DNA of 64,000 nt, from positions 1 through 64,000 of the forward strand of contig NZ_JAUWAV010000005.1 in the NCBI RefSeq assembly GCF_030605225.1, in the 5' to 3' direction. The notes beneath the pieces are model-generated. The model saw only the letters and a list, made by a program, of their open reading frames with translations. It made no database searches and was not told the DNA's origin. Below are positions 35,695 through 44,419 of the stretch, one piece after another. Position numbers and translations under genes: made by a program. Position 1 is the stretch's first letter, and every line of letters begins with the position of its first letter. The DNA comes from Geoalkalibacter sp. (GTDB lineage Bacteria > Desulfobacterota > Desulfuromonadia > Desulfuromonadales > Geoalkalibacteraceae).

Positions 35695-36462
35695 TTGTCC
35701 CTGCCTCGTTTCCTGCCTCCCTTTTTCGGCAGCCTGTTGCGCCTGCTTCTGCCGCCCTGCTGCCCTTTCTGCGAGGCTCTCCTGGAAGATCAGGCGGGTT
35801 TTTCCTCCGGGTTCTGCGCCGTCTGTCGCGAAAGTTTCCGTTCCCCGGCTTCGCCTTGTTGCCCGCGTTGCTGCCTGCCCTATCCCACCCAAGGGGGGAC
35901 GGATCATCTCTGCGAGCCTTGTCAGCGGCGCGAACCGCCATTTTGCTGGGTGGCGGCGGCCGCTCTCTATGAAGGGGAGCTGCGCGAGGCGGTGCATCGC
36001 TTCAAGTTCGGAGGGCGCCTGGATCTGGATCGGCCCCTGGGGCGTCTCATGCTCGAGCGGCTCGGCGAGCGCCTGCGCGCCTTTGCGCCGCAGGCGGTGG
36101 TGGCGGTGCCGCTGCATCCCCGGCGGTTGCGCGAGCGCGGCTACAACCAGGCGCTGCTCCTGGCGCGGGTCCTGGGCAAGGAACTCGGCGTGGCGGTGCC
36201 GTCCGCCGGCCTGGTGCGGTCGCGGGAGACGCAAAGTCAGCAGCGCCTCTCCCGGGATGAGCGCTGGCGCAACCTGCAAGGGATCTTTGTCGCCGGTGCT
36301 GGGATCGCGGGGCGCAGAATCCTGCTGGTGGACGATGTCGTGACGACGGGGGCCACCGCGGCTGAATGCGCACGGTCGCTGCTTGCCGCGGGAGCCGCGA
36401 GCGTGGCGGTTGCGGCCTTGGCGCGCGCACCCCGCCATGGACGGCCGGTGATCCAGGCATAA
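35695..36462 (+). CDS. comF: ComF-family phosphoribosyltransferase-like protein
   Basis: A 255-residue protein from a TTG start one base after the gpmI stop. The N-terminus has four CxxC-type pairs (CPFC, CAVC, CPRC, CEPC) forming double zinc fingers. The C-terminal PRTase domain has the PRPP loop ILLVDDVVTTGATAAE at about 204-219. ComF proteins act in DNA uptake in competent bacteria, but homologues are widespread and may serve nucleotide salvage or repair. No other competence genes are near except cinA (remote in the window). Confidence 0.9.
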   Translation: MSLPRFLPPFFGSLLRLLLPPCCPFCEALLEDQAGFSSGFCAVCRESFRSPASPCCPRCCLPYPTQGGTDHLCEPCQRREPPFCWVAAAALYEGELREAVHRFKFGGRLDLDRPLGRLMLERLGERLRAFAPQAVVAVPLHPRRLRERGYNQALLLARVLGKELGVAVPSAGLVRSRETQSQQRLSRDERWRNLQGIFVAGAGIAGRRILLVDDVVTTGATAAECARSLLAAGAASVAVAALARAPRHGRPVIQA

Positions 36463-36554
36463 TCCTTGCTCGTCAAGGATCGAAGGATTTCTCCCTGCCC
36501 TGCGCAGGCCATGGGAACGTTCAACCCCCTCTGCTGAAGCGGAGATCCGCGACG

Positions 36555-37700
36555 ATGACGGTTCAATCGAGTTCCTTTCTCTCCGCACTTTCCCTCACCG
36601 GGATCCTGGAAAGCCTACCCTTCGGTCTGTTTCTGGTCGATTGCAATCAGCAAATCGTCTACTGGAACCCGGCCGCCGCGCGCATCACCGGCTTTGCCGC
36701 CGCCGAGGCGGTGGGCCGGCATTGCTCCTTTCTCGAGGGCATCCCCTGCGGACGGCGCTGCGGCCTGTTTGATCCCAAGGTGCCCAAGCCGGTGACGGGG
36801 GTGGTCTGTTCCATCCGGGGGCGTGACGGACGGCGCATCACCCTGAGCAAAAGTGTCGATCTGCTGCGCGGCGCCGACGGCGCGGTGATCGGCGGCGTCG
36901 AGTCCTTCGTCGATATCAGCCTCATGACGGAACTGGAAAAGCAGTTGCGGCGTCATGCCCTGGAGCGCGAACAGGAGGTGCGCAAGCGCACCCGCGAACT
37001 CGAGGCGGAGCGCGCGCAGTTGCGCGAGGTCAATCGCGAGTTGGAGGCTTTCGCCGCCACCGTCGCGCATGACCTGCGCACGCCCCTGACGCCCATCATC
37101 GGCTATGCCGAGTTTCTTCAGGAACAATACGCCGAGTGTCTTGACGCCCAGGCCCGGAACGTCCTCAGCGAGATCCAAAGCCAGGGGCGGCGCATGCTCC
37201 ATCTCATGGAAGACCTGCTGACCCTGGCGCGCTTGGGACGCCTGGACCCGCCCCGGGAACCGGTGCCCCTGGCGGAAGTCCTCGCCGAAGTTCTTGCTGA
37301 ACTGCGCGCCGCGCGCGAGGCGGCGGGTCTCGACATTCGCATCGGCACCCTGCCGCACCTGGCTCTGCCCCGCACCCTGCTCAGCGAACTGCTCGCCAAC
37401 CTGATCGGCAACGCCCTGCGGTATGCCGGCCCCCAGGGCGGCCCCATTGAAATCGACCGCCCTCCCCAGGGCGGGCGGCGGTTCTTCGTGCGCGACCACG
37501 GTCCCGGGGTGGCGCCGGAGGAGACCGAGCGGATTTTCGATCCCTTCTATCGCGGTACCCACTCCAAGAGCCTCGGCGGCACCGGCATCGGCTTGACCAT
37601 CGCGCGCAAGGTGGTACGGCTTTATGGCGGGCGCATCTGGGTGGAGGAGACGCCGGGCGGCGGCGCTACCTTTCAGGTCGAATTTCCCGAAGCCGACTGA
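36555..37700 (+). CDS. Soluble PAS histidine kinase
   Basis: A 381-residue protein from the ATG at 36555, which has a GGAGA site; the longer frame to 36366 overlaps comF. PAS domain at about 18-140 (LPFGLFLVDCNQQIVYWNPAAARITGF) with a cysteine-rich insert CSFLEGIPCGRRCGLF. A coiled-coil linker is followed by HisKA (TVAHDLRTPLTPIIGYAEFL) with Asp after the phosphohistidine, and HATPase_c with NLIGNALRYAGPQGG, DHGPGVAPEE and GGTGIGLTIARK. There is no membrane segment. The cysteines could bind haem, metal or a redox signal. It is followed by cheV after a short AT-rich gap. Confidence 0.88.
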   Translation: MTVQSSSFLSALSLTGILESLPFGLFLVDCNQQIVYWNPAAARITGFAAAEAVGRHCSFLEGIPCGRRCGLFDPKVPKPVTGVVCSIRGRDGRRITLSKSVDLLRGADGAVIGGVESFVDISLMTELEKQLRRHALEREQEVRKRTRELEAERAQLREVNRELEAFAATVAHDLRTPLTPIIGYAEFLQEQYAECLDAQARNVLSEIQSQGRRMLHLMEDLLTLARLGRLDPPREPVPLAEVLAEVLAELRAAREAAGLDIRIGTLPHLALPRTLLSELLANLIGNALRYAGPQGGPIEIDRPPQGGRRFFVRDHGPGVAPEETERIFDPFYRGTHSKSLGGTGIGLTIARKVVRLYGGRIWVEETPGGGATFQVEFPEAD

Positions 37701-37743
37701 TCCGCTTCTGTCCCATGCGAGAACCTGCCCGGGAATTTTTCGT

Positions 37744-37772
37744 TTGAAAAATATAATTTTTTAGAATAAGAT
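37744..37772 (+). promoter_or_regulatory. Predicted cheV promoter in an AT-rich gap
   Basis: TTGAAA (37744-37749), 17-base spacer, TAAGAT (37767-37772). A perfect TATAAT also occurs at 37752-37757 but lacks a -35 at the right distance. The region 37735-37790 is strikingly AT-rich for this window. A start near 37779 gives a leader of about 48 bases. Confidence 0.65.
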
Positions 37773-37826
37773 AAGTTTAATTTTTTGTTGCAACCAATCC
37801 TTACGCGGCGGGGGCTGAGGACACTC

Positions 37827-38774
37827 ATGGGATTGCTGGAAAAACAGGAAATTCTTCTCGAAAGCGGGACCAACGAGGTCGAGATCATCGAGTTCTATCT
37901 CGGCAGCCAGTCCTTCGGCATCAACGTGCACAAGCTGCGCGAGATCGTGCCCTACGAGGCCGAGGCGGTCACCACCCTCCCCGAAAGCGGTCCCTCCATG
38001 AAGGGCATGCTGCTGCTGCGCGGCAAGACCGTGCCGCTCATCGACCTGGGTTGTCACCTGCGCAAGCGCGAGACGGCGGTCGAGGGACGCAAGGTGGTGC
38101 TGGTGTGCGAATTCAACCGCGAGGTCAACAGCTTCCTGGTCGATGGCGTCAATCAGATTCACCGTATTTCCTGGAAGGACGTCAAGCCCCTGGATGATTT
38201 CTTCACGCCCTACAAGCCGCGCTTTACGGGGTGCATCACGGTGGATGGCCGCGAGGTGATGATCGTCGACCTGGAGCACGTGATCACCGAGATCTTCCCG
38301 GAACAGACCATCATGAACACGGAGGATCAGGTCGCGGCGGTCGATGACTTCAAGCGCGGCAGCCGCCAGGAGGTGCGCATCCTGGTGGCGGAGGATTCCA
38401 CCATCATTCGCAACCAGATGGTGAGTATCCTGAAAAACGCGGGCTACGTGCAGGTCAGCACCTTCATCAACGGCGAGGAATGCTACAACGGCCTGCAACT
38501 GCTCAAGGCCGAGGCGGCGCATCAGGGTCGCGACCTGCGCGCCTTCGCCGATCTGCTGATCTCCGACATCGAGATGCCGAGCCTCGATGGGCTAACCCTG
38601 TGCAAGCGCATCAAATCCGATCCGGTGCTAAAGAACCTCACCGTGATCATGTTTTCTTCCCTGATCAATGACCAACTCGCCCACAAATGCGACGAGGTCG
38701 GCGCCGACGGCCACATCAGCAAGCCGCAGATCCATGCCCTGGTGCAGATGATCGACGATTACTGCCTGAAATAG
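37827..38774 (+). CDS. cheV: Chemotaxis protein CheV (CheW plus receiver)
   Basis: A 315-residue coupling protein: CheW-like domain at about 15-160 (EIIEFYLGSQSFGINVHKLREIV, LIDLGCHL, DGREVMIVDLEHV), linker, then a receiver domain at about 185-310 with ILVAEDSTIIRN, phosphoacceptor Asp in LLISDIEMPSLDG and the GHISKPQ lysine. CheV links chemoreceptors to CheA and may act as a phosphate sink. ATG at 37827 is used; upstream TTGs fall in the AT-rich leader. No other che genes are nearby, so it serves a remote array. Confidence 0.93.
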   Translation: MGLLEKQEILLESGTNEVEIIEFYLGSQSFGINVHKLREIVPYEAEAVTTLPESGPSMKGMLLLRGKTVPLIDLGCHLRKRETAVEGRKVVLVCEFNREVNSFLVDGVNQIHRISWKDVKPLDDFFTPYKPRFTGCITVDGREVMIVDLEHVITEIFPEQTIMNTEDQVAAVDDFKRGSRQEVRILVAEDSTIIRNQMVSILKNAGYVQVSTFINGEECYNGLQLLKAEAAHQGRDLRAFADLLISDIEMPSLDGLTLCKRIKSDPVLKNLTVIMFSSLINDQLAHKCDEVGADGHISKPQIHALVQMIDDYCLK

Positions 38775-38800
38775 CGGGTTTGCTTAGCGGTTGAGACGAC

Positions 38801-38840
38801 AACGCCCCCGGTCTTGGTGAAACAAGGCCGGGGGCGTTTT
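38801..38840 (+). terminator. Terminator between cheV and the lut genes
   Basis: An 11-bp perfect stem AACGCCCCCGG (38801-38811) / CCGGGGGCGTT (38828-38838) with a 16-base loop, ending in TTTT. It is oriented for cheV; the lut operon ends 24 bases away on the other strand and has no separate terminator, so the stem may serve both. Confidence 0.88.
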
Positions 38841-38863
38841 GCGTTTAACGGGGCGCGGCGCGG

Positions 38864-41017
38864 CTATTTGCCGGCAAGGCGCTCGGCGAGCAGTTCGATG
38901 GTGTGCGCGGCGCGCACCGGCAAGCCGCGCTTCTCCAGGGCGCCGCGCAGCATGATCAGGCAACCCGGGCAATCCATGGCGACCACGGCGGCGCCGCTGG
39001 CATCAATGTCGTTGACCTTGTCCTTGGTGATCTCGCGGGAAATCGGCGGATGGCTGGTGAAGGAATAGGATCCGCCGAAACCGCAGCAACGATCGGCATG
39101 GGCCATTTCCTTGAGCTCAAAACCGGCCGCCTCAAGCAAGGCGCGCGGTTCGCGCCAGACTCCGGCGCCGCGGCGCAGGTGGCAGGAGTCATGATAGGTC
39201 ACCGTTTTCTCGCCGGGCCCGGCGCCCGGCGGCAAGGCGCCCTGCAGCACGTTGTGAATGAAGGCCGAGACATCCAGAGTTTTTGCGGCCAGGGTTTCCG
39301 CTTTTTGCGCCCAGGCCGGATTGTCCTTGAGATGCTCGACGAAATCGCGGCGCAGCGCCATGGTGCAGGTCGGGCAGGTCGTTACCACGTAATCGGGATT
39401 TTCGGCAAGCAGGGCCTTGACGTTTTGCTCGGCAAGTTCCACGGCCGTTTCGCGATCACCGGAATAAAGCGCCGGTATGCCGCAGCAGTTCTGCTCCTGC
39501 GGATAATAGACCTCGACGCCGAGGTGGTTGAGCACCTTGACCAGATCCAGGCCCATTTCCGGATAGATGAAATCGTTGCCGCAGCCGCCGAAGAACGCCA
39601 CCCGGTAGCGCGGCTGGTTCAACTCTTGCCGAATTTGCGGCAAGAGATCGCGCAGGGGCTTGGCGGCGATGGTCGGCAGGGTGCGCCATTCAGTGAAGGA
39701 GGAAAAATAGGCGGGCAGGTGGCGGATGGTCCGCTCGCCCTTGCTCACCGGCTTTTGCAGCAGGCTCGCCGCGCGCACCAGGCTGTGGAACAGCTTGCGG
39801 TTGCGCATCACTTTCTTAAAGACGATGGATTTGGCCGCGCCGATGCCTTCCTCTTGTCCGATCACCGAACGCAGATGCAGGATGATGCCCTCGAGATCAA
39901 TGTGGCTCGGGCAGATGGCGACGCAGGCGCGACAGCCGATGCAGGCGCGCACGATCTCGGCGGCCTTGTCGAGGCCGTGAAAAAAGGCGGTGAGGATGAT
40001 GCCGATGGCGCCGATGTAGATGTGCCCGAAGACATGGCCGCCCACCGTCTGGTAAACCGGGCAGACATTGGCGCAGGCGCCGCAGCGGATGCAGCGCAGG
40101 GCGTCGCGGCAATGGGGCGATTCGGCGAGGGCGCCGCGGCCGTTGTCGAGCAGCACGATGTGCAACTCCTTGTCGGTCTCGCCGCAGGGCACCGCGCCGG
40201 TGATCCAGGTGACGTAGCTGGTGAGGAACTGCCCGGTGGCGTTTTTCGGCAGCACACGGATCACCTTGGCCGCATCCTCCAGGGTCGGCACCAGCTTTTC
40301 GATGCCCACCAGGGCCACATGAATTTTCGGCAGGGTCGCCGCCAGACGCGCGTTGCCCTCGTTGGTCACCAGGGCCAGCCCACCCGTTTCGGCCACGGCG
40401 ATATTGGCGCCGGTGATGCCCATCTCGGCATCGAAATAGGTCTGGCGCAGTTGCTCGCGCGCCACGCGCACCAGGTGCGCAATCTCGGCGGGTTCGTCCT
40501 TGCCGGTGACCTTGCCGAAGAGCTGCGCCACCTCCTCCTTGAACATGTGGATGGCCGGCATCACCATGTGACTCGGGCGTTGCCCGGCCAACTGGATGAT
40601 CCACTCGCCCAGATCGGTTTCCACCGCCTTGACGCCGACTTTGGCCAGGGCGTCGTTGAGATGGATTTCCTCGCTTGCCATGCTCTTGCTCTTGGCGACC
40701 AGCTTCACACCACGCTTTTTCGCCAGATCGGCGATGTAATGGTTGGCGTCCTCGGCCGTCTTGGCCAGATGGACGACGGCGCCCGCCGCGCGCGCATTCT
40801 CCATGAAGCGCGCCAGCAGTTCCTCACGGTTCTCCCGCACCTCATCCTTCATGGCGCCGATTTCGCGGCGCAAAGCCTCGAAATCGAGTCCCGCGAAAGC
40901 GTTGGCCCGCGAGACCAGATAGGCGTCGCCGAACTTGTGCAGGGCCTCCTGCAACCTGGGCGTGGCCAGGGCCTGGTCGATGCGCTGCTTGTATTGCTGG
41001 GTGCGCTGCTTGCTCAT
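38864..41017 (-). CDS. Fused LutB-LutA-type L-lactate oxidation Fe-S protein
   Basis: A 717-residue fusion. An LUD domain at about 65-300 (GITGANIAVAETGGLALVTNEGN) and two 4Fe-4S motifs (CIRCGACANVCPVYQ and CIGCRACVAICPSHID) at about 310-375 match LutB/YkgF. Two CCG domains follow at about 475-700 (EQNCCGIPALYSGDRETA and ADRCCGFGGSYSFTSHPP), matching LutA/YkgE. In most bacteria these are separate proteins that, with LutC, oxidise L-lactate to pyruvate. No membrane segment is present. It is 47 bases downstream of lutC. The electron acceptor is not shown by the sequence. Confidence 0.9.
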   Translation of the reverse strand: MSKQRTQQYKQRIDQALATPRLQEALHKFGDAYLVSRANAFAGLDFEALRREIGAMKDEVRENREELLARFMENARAAGAVVHLAKTAEDANHYIADLAKKRGVKLVAKSKSMASEEIHLNDALAKVGVKAVETDLGEWIIQLAGQRPSHMVMPAIHMFKEEVAQLFGKVTGKDEPAEIAHLVRVAREQLRQTYFDAEMGITGANIAVAETGGLALVTNEGNARLAATLPKIHVALVGIEKLVPTLEDAAKVIRVLPKNATGQFLTSYVTWITGAVPCGETDKELHIVLLDNGRGALAESPHCRDALRCIRCGACANVCPVYQTVGGHVFGHIYIGAIGIILTAFFHGLDKAAEIVRACIGCRACVAICPSHIDLEGIILHLRSVIGQEEGIGAAKSIVFKKVMRNRKLFHSLVRAASLLQKPVSKGERTIRHLPAYFSSFTEWRTLPTIAAKPLRDLLPQIRQELNQPRYRVAFFGGCGNDFIYPEMGLDLVKVLNHLGVEVYYPQEQNCCGIPALYSGDRETAVELAEQNVKALLAENPDYVVTTCPTCTMALRRDFVEHLKDNPAWAQKAETLAAKTLDVSAFIHNVLQGALPPGAGPGEKTVTYHDSCHLRRGAGVWREPRALLEAAGFELKEMAHADRCCGFGGSYSFTSHPPISREITKDKVNDIDASGAAVVAMDCPGCLIMLRGALEKRGLPVRAAHTIELLAERLAGK

Positions 41018-41064
41018 GGGAGCTCTCCAGGTTCTAGGTGTCGGCCGGGGCCGACGGGTCTGAC

Positions 41065-41628
41065 TTAATTCTCCAGGGGATCGTCCGAAAGGCCGTCGAG
41101 CAGCAGGATGTGCAGCTCGCAGGGGCCGTGCACGCCGATGGTCAGCACCCGCTCGATGTCGGCGGTGCGGCTGGGGCCGGAGATGTAGGCGAGAAAGCTG
41201 CGCGGGTTCTGCTGCTGCAGGCGGCGCACCAGCGGAACGGCGGCCAGTCCGTCGGCGACGATCTTGCGCGGGTCGAGCAGCGCGAAATGGCGCTCGGGCA
41301 GGGTGGTGGCCAGGCGCGTCGCCTCGGCGGTGCTCTCCAGCACCAGGGTGCCGGTGTCGGCGATGGCGAAATTGGCGCCGGACAGTCCGGCGGCGGCATA
41401 CGGGGCATGGGCGCGCAGATCCTCCGTGACCAGATCGCAGCCGGCGCGGCGCAGGTCGGCGGCAAGTCCCATTTTGTGCAGCGACGTACTCGGAGCCATG
41501 GCGATCCTGCCCCGCGAGTGCCGCTGAATGTATTCACGGGCCTCGCCGGGCGATGTCGCATGAAAGACCGTGGCGCCGACCCGTTGCGCGTTTTGCGAAA
41601 AAGCATCCTTCAAGGCGATGTCGGCCAT
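41065..41628 (-). CDS. lutC: LutC/YkgG-family LUD-domain protein
   Basis: A 187-residue LUD domain protein, third component of the LutABC L-lactate oxidase. Motifs: GLSGANFAIADTGTLVLESTAEATRLATTLPERHFALL and a C-terminal GPSRTADIERVLTIGVHGPCELHILLL, where the Gly/Pro-rich and Cys/Glu residues are typical. It is the first gene of the minus-strand lut pair, preceded by a promoter with a GntR-type operator directly downstream of the -10. Confidence 0.92.
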   Translation of the reverse strand: MADIALKDAFSQNAQRVGATVFHATSPGEAREYIQRHSRGRIAMAPSTSLHKMGLAADLRRAGCDLVTEDLRAHAPYAAAGLSGANFAIADTGTLVLESTAEATRLATTLPERHFALLDPRKIVADGLAAVPLVRRLQQQNPRSFLAYISGPSRTADIERVLTIGVHGPCELHILLLDGLSDDPLEN

Positions 41629-41644
41629 GAGCCCTCCCTGGAAG

Positions 41645-41655
41645 TGGTCTTACCA
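41645..41655. promoter_or_regulatory. GntR/FadR-type operator 1, before lutC
   Basis: TGGTCTTACCA is a TGGT-N3-ACCA palindrome, the core recognised by PdhR/LldR/FadR-subfamily GntR repressors. It lies about +5 to +15 relative to the predicted lutC start, a position that blocks transcription. An identical 11-mer in opposite orientation lies at 45413-45423. No GntR gene is in the window. Confidence 0.75.
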
Positions 41656-41666
41656 TTTTGTTGACA

Positions 41667-41696
41667 ATCCTAGTTTAGCGTATACCCTTGTGTCAA
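41667..41696 (-). promoter_or_regulatory. Predicted lutC promoter
   Basis: Minus strand TTGACA (41696-41691), 18-base spacer, TAGGAT (41672-41667). The start near 41660 gives a leader of about 32 bases that includes the operator. A second TTGACA on the plus strand (41661-41666) with TATACC at 41681 has only a 14-base spacer; it may be a weak promoter for the thiolase gene. Confidence 0.65.
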
Positions 41697-41794
41697 GGAT
41701 GACAACCGATGTTTTTAATTTTCGGGCCGCCCACCTCGGGCGGACTCGTGGTTGCGCTGTGTGGAACCCAACGCCCTTGGGCACGGAGGAAGAA

Positions 41795-42970
41795 ATGAAC
41801 GACGTTTTTATCGTGAAGGCATTGCGTACACCCTTTGGTTCCCTGGGGGGTGCGCTTAGCGCCGTCGCGGCCCCTCAGCTGGCCGCTCAGGTCATGAGCG
41901 CCCTGCTTGATTCCAGTCGGCTCGCGCCGTCGCAAATCGGCGAGGTGATCATCGGCCAGGTGCTGCAGGGCGGCTGCGGTCAGGCTCCGGCGCGCCAGGC
42001 CCTGCGGGCGGCGGGCATCCCCGATGCGGTCCCGGCCATGACCATCAACAAGGTCTGCGGCAGCGGACTCAAGGCGATCATGCTGGCCGCCGACAGCATT
42101 CGCCTGGGTGAAACCTCACTGGCTCTGGCCGGGGGCATGGAAAATATGTCCATGGCGCCCCATGTTCTCTCCCGGGCCCGTTTTGGCTATCGCCTCGGAG
42201 ACGGCACCCTGAGCGATCTGATGATTCTCGACGGTCTGCGCGACCCCTACAGCGGTCGGCACATGGGTGAGATCACCGATGCCTGGGTCGAAAAGCACGG
42301 CCTGAGCCGCGAGCATCAGGATGAGTTCGCCCTGCGCTCCTATCGTCTGGCGCAGGCGGCGGTCAATGACGGTGTCTTTGCCGAGGAACTGGCTGCGGTG
42401 GTGATCAAGGGCAGCAAGGGCGAGCAGCGCGTGGAGCAGGATGAGGAGCCCTTTAAGGTTGATTTTGACCGCTTGCCCCAGCTCAAACCGGTGTTCAGCA
42501 AAACCGGCACCCTGACCGCAGGCAACGCTTCCACCATCAATGACGGCGCGGCCCTTTGCTTGGTGGCCTCCGAGCGAGGGCTCAAGGATCAGGGGCTGGC
42601 ACCCCTGGCCCGCCTGATGGCGCAGGCCACCCACAGCACCGATCCGGCGCTCTTTGCCGAAGCGCCGGTGGAGGCCATCCGGCGCGTGGTGGCGCGCGCG
42701 GGACTCAAGATCGGCGACATTGATCTGTTTGAAATCAATGAGGCCTTTGCCGCCGTGCCGCTGGTGGCCATGCGCCTGTTGAATCTGGACCCCGAGAAAG
42801 TCAACGTCAACGGCGGCGCGGTCGCCATCGGTCATCCCATCGGCGCGAGCGGCGCCCGGCTTCTGGCAACGCTGGTGCGCGAACTCAGGCGGCGCGGCCT
42901 GAGATACGGCGTGGCCACCCTGTGCATCGGCGGCGGAGAAGCGGTGGCGGTTTGCATCGAGGCGCTGTAA
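41795..42970 (+). CDS. Acetyl-CoA acetyltransferase (thiolase)
   Basis: A 391-residue thiolase II. The acyl-accepting cysteine lies in [18 protein letters not shown] near residue 88-90. The catalytic base His is in [16 protein letters not shown] and the second cysteine in [10 protein letters not shown] at the C-terminus. It interconverts acetoacetyl-CoA and two acetyl-CoA. ATG at 41795 with GGAGGA eight bases upstream. With the fused CoA-transferase and the dehydrogenase that follow, it completes conversion of 3-hydroxybutyrate to acetyl-CoA. The symbol atoB/phaA is not assigned because paralogues are usual. Confidence 0.93.
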   Translation: MNDVFIVKALRTPFGSLGGALSAVAAPQLAAQVMSALLDSSRLAPSQIGEVIIGQVLQGGCGQAPARQALRAAGIPDAVPAMTINKVCGSGLKAIMLAADSIRLGETSLALAGGMENMSMAPHVLSRARFGYRLGDGTLSDLMILDGLRDPYSGRHMGEITDAWVEKHGLSREHQDEFALRSYRLAQAAVNDGVFAEELAAVVIKGSKGEQRVEQDEEPFKVDFDRLPQLKPVFSKTGTLTAGNASTINDGAALCLVASERGLKDQGLAPLARLMAQATHSTDPALFAEAPVEAIRRVVARAGLKIGDIDLFEINEAFAAVPLVAMRLLNLDPEKVNVNGGAVAIGHPIGASGARLLATLVRELRRRGLRYGVATLCIGGGEAVAVCIEAL

Positions 42971-43016
42971 AGCGCGTTTCGGCCTGAATCATTCCAGTTT
43001 TTGCGCGGAGGAACCC

Positions 43017-44381
43017 ATGAAACCCATTTATACCCAGGCCGCCGAGGCCCTGAAGGGACTGGTGCATGACGGCATGACGATTGCCGCCGGGGGCTTTGGC
43101 CTGTGCGGCATTCCGGAAAATCTCATCCTGGCGCTGCGCGACAGCGGCGTCAAGGACCTCACCGTGCTCAGCAACAACGCCGGCGTCGACGACTTTGGGC
43201 TGGGTCTGCTGCTGCAGCGCCGCCAGATCCGCAAGATGGTTTCGTCCTATGTGGGCGAAAATGCCATTTTTGAAAAACAGTTTCTCAGCGGCGAGTTGGA
43301 ACTGGAACTGACGCCGCAGGGGACGCTGGCGGAAAAGCTGCGCGCCGGCGGCGCGGGCATCCCGGCTTTTTTCACCCGCACCGCCTTCGGGACGATGCTG
43401 GCCGAAGGCAAGCCGGTGCAGAACTTCGGCGGCCGCGACTATGTTTTGGAGGAAAGCCTCACCGCCGATCTGGCCATCGTCAAGGCGTGGAAGGCGGATA
43501 AGGCGGGCAATCTCCTTTTCCGCAAAACTTCGCGCAATTTCAATCCGCTGTGCGCCAAGGCGGCCCGGTTGTGCGTGGCCGAGGTGGAAGAACTGGTGGA
43601 GATCGGCGAGCTGGACCCGCACCACATCCATACCCCGGGCATTTATGTCGATCGCCTGCTGGTGGGGCAAAGCTACGAGAAGCGCATCGAGCAGCGCACC
43701 CTGGCCGGGCAGGGAACGGCCAAGGGCTTTTCACCCCGGCGCGAGTGGATGGCGCGGCGCGTCGCCAGCGAATTCAAGGACGGCATGTACGCCAACCTCG
43801 GCATCGGCATGCCCACGCTAGTGGCCAATTACATCCCAGAGACCATCACCGTGACCCTGCATGCCGAGAACGGCCTGCTCGGCGTCGGCCCCTTTCCCGA
43901 TGAAACCCAGCTGGATGCGGATCTGATCAACGCCGGCAAGCAGACCGTCACCGCCTTGCCCGGTGCTTCCTATTTCGACAATGCCGAATCCTTCGCCATG
44001 GTGCGCGGCGGCCATATCGATCTGTCGGTGCTCGGCGCCATGCAGGTCAGCCGACGCGGCGATCTGGCCAACTGGATGATTCCCGGCACCATGGTCAAAG
44101 GGCCCGGCGGCGCCATGGATCTGGTGGCCGGAGTCAAGAAAATCATCGTCATGATGGAGCACTGCGCCAAAAACGGCGAGGCCAAGATTCTCGAAGAGTG
44201 CTCCCTGCCCCTGACCGGGAAGCAGGTGGTCGATCTGCTGGTGACCGATCTGGGGGTCTTCGAGGTGGATGAGAAAAGGGGTTTGACGTTGATCGAGGTT
44301 GCGCCGGGCTCCTCCCTGGAGGAGATCCGCGCCAAGACCGGTTGCGCTTTTGCCGTGGCGGACAACCTGATTCTGGGTTGA
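43017..44381 (+). CDS. Fused 3-oxoacid CoA-transferase (A and B subunits in one chain)
   Basis: A 454-residue protein joining both halves of a class-I CoA-transferase. Residues 1-215 are the A-type half ([33 protein letters not shown]) and about 240-454 the B-type half. The catalytic Glu is in [13 protein letters not shown]. Most bacterial ScoA/ScoB or AtoD/AtoA pairs are separate genes; the fused form resembles mitochondrial SCOT. It activates acetoacetate with CoA from succinyl-CoA or another acyl-CoA. The ribosome site is GCGGAGG. It lies 46 bases after the thiolase and 38 before the dehydrogenase. Confidence 0.92.
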   Translation: MKPIYTQAAEALKGLVHDGMTIAAGGFGLCGIPENLILALRDSGVKDLTVLSNNAGVDDFGLGLLLQRRQIRKMVSSYVGENAIFEKQFLSGELELELTPQGTLAEKLRAGGAGIPAFFTRTAFGTMLAEGKPVQNFGGRDYVLEESLTADLAIVKAWKADKAGNLLFRKTSRNFNPLCAKAARLCVAEVEELVEIGELDPHHIHTPGIYVDRLLVGQSYEKRIEQRTLAGQGTAKGFSPRREWMARRVASEFKDGMYANLGIGMPTLVANYIPETITVTLHAENGLLGVGPFPDETQLDADLINAGKQTVTALPGASYFDNAESFAMVRGGHIDLSVLGAMQVSRRGDLANWMIPGTMVKGPGGAMDLVAGVKKIIVMMEHCAKNGEAKILEECSLPLTGKQVVDLLVTDLGVFEVDEKRGLTLIEVAPGSSLEEIRAKTGCAFAVADNLILG

Positions 44382-44419
44382 TCTTCGACATGTTTTACTG
44401 GTTTCAGCGAGGAGCAAAT

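Noticed and set aside
41661-41686. Plus-strand TTGACA with TATACC as a thiolase promoter
   Set aside because: The spacer is only 14 bases; kept only as a remark beside the better minus-strand lutC promoter.
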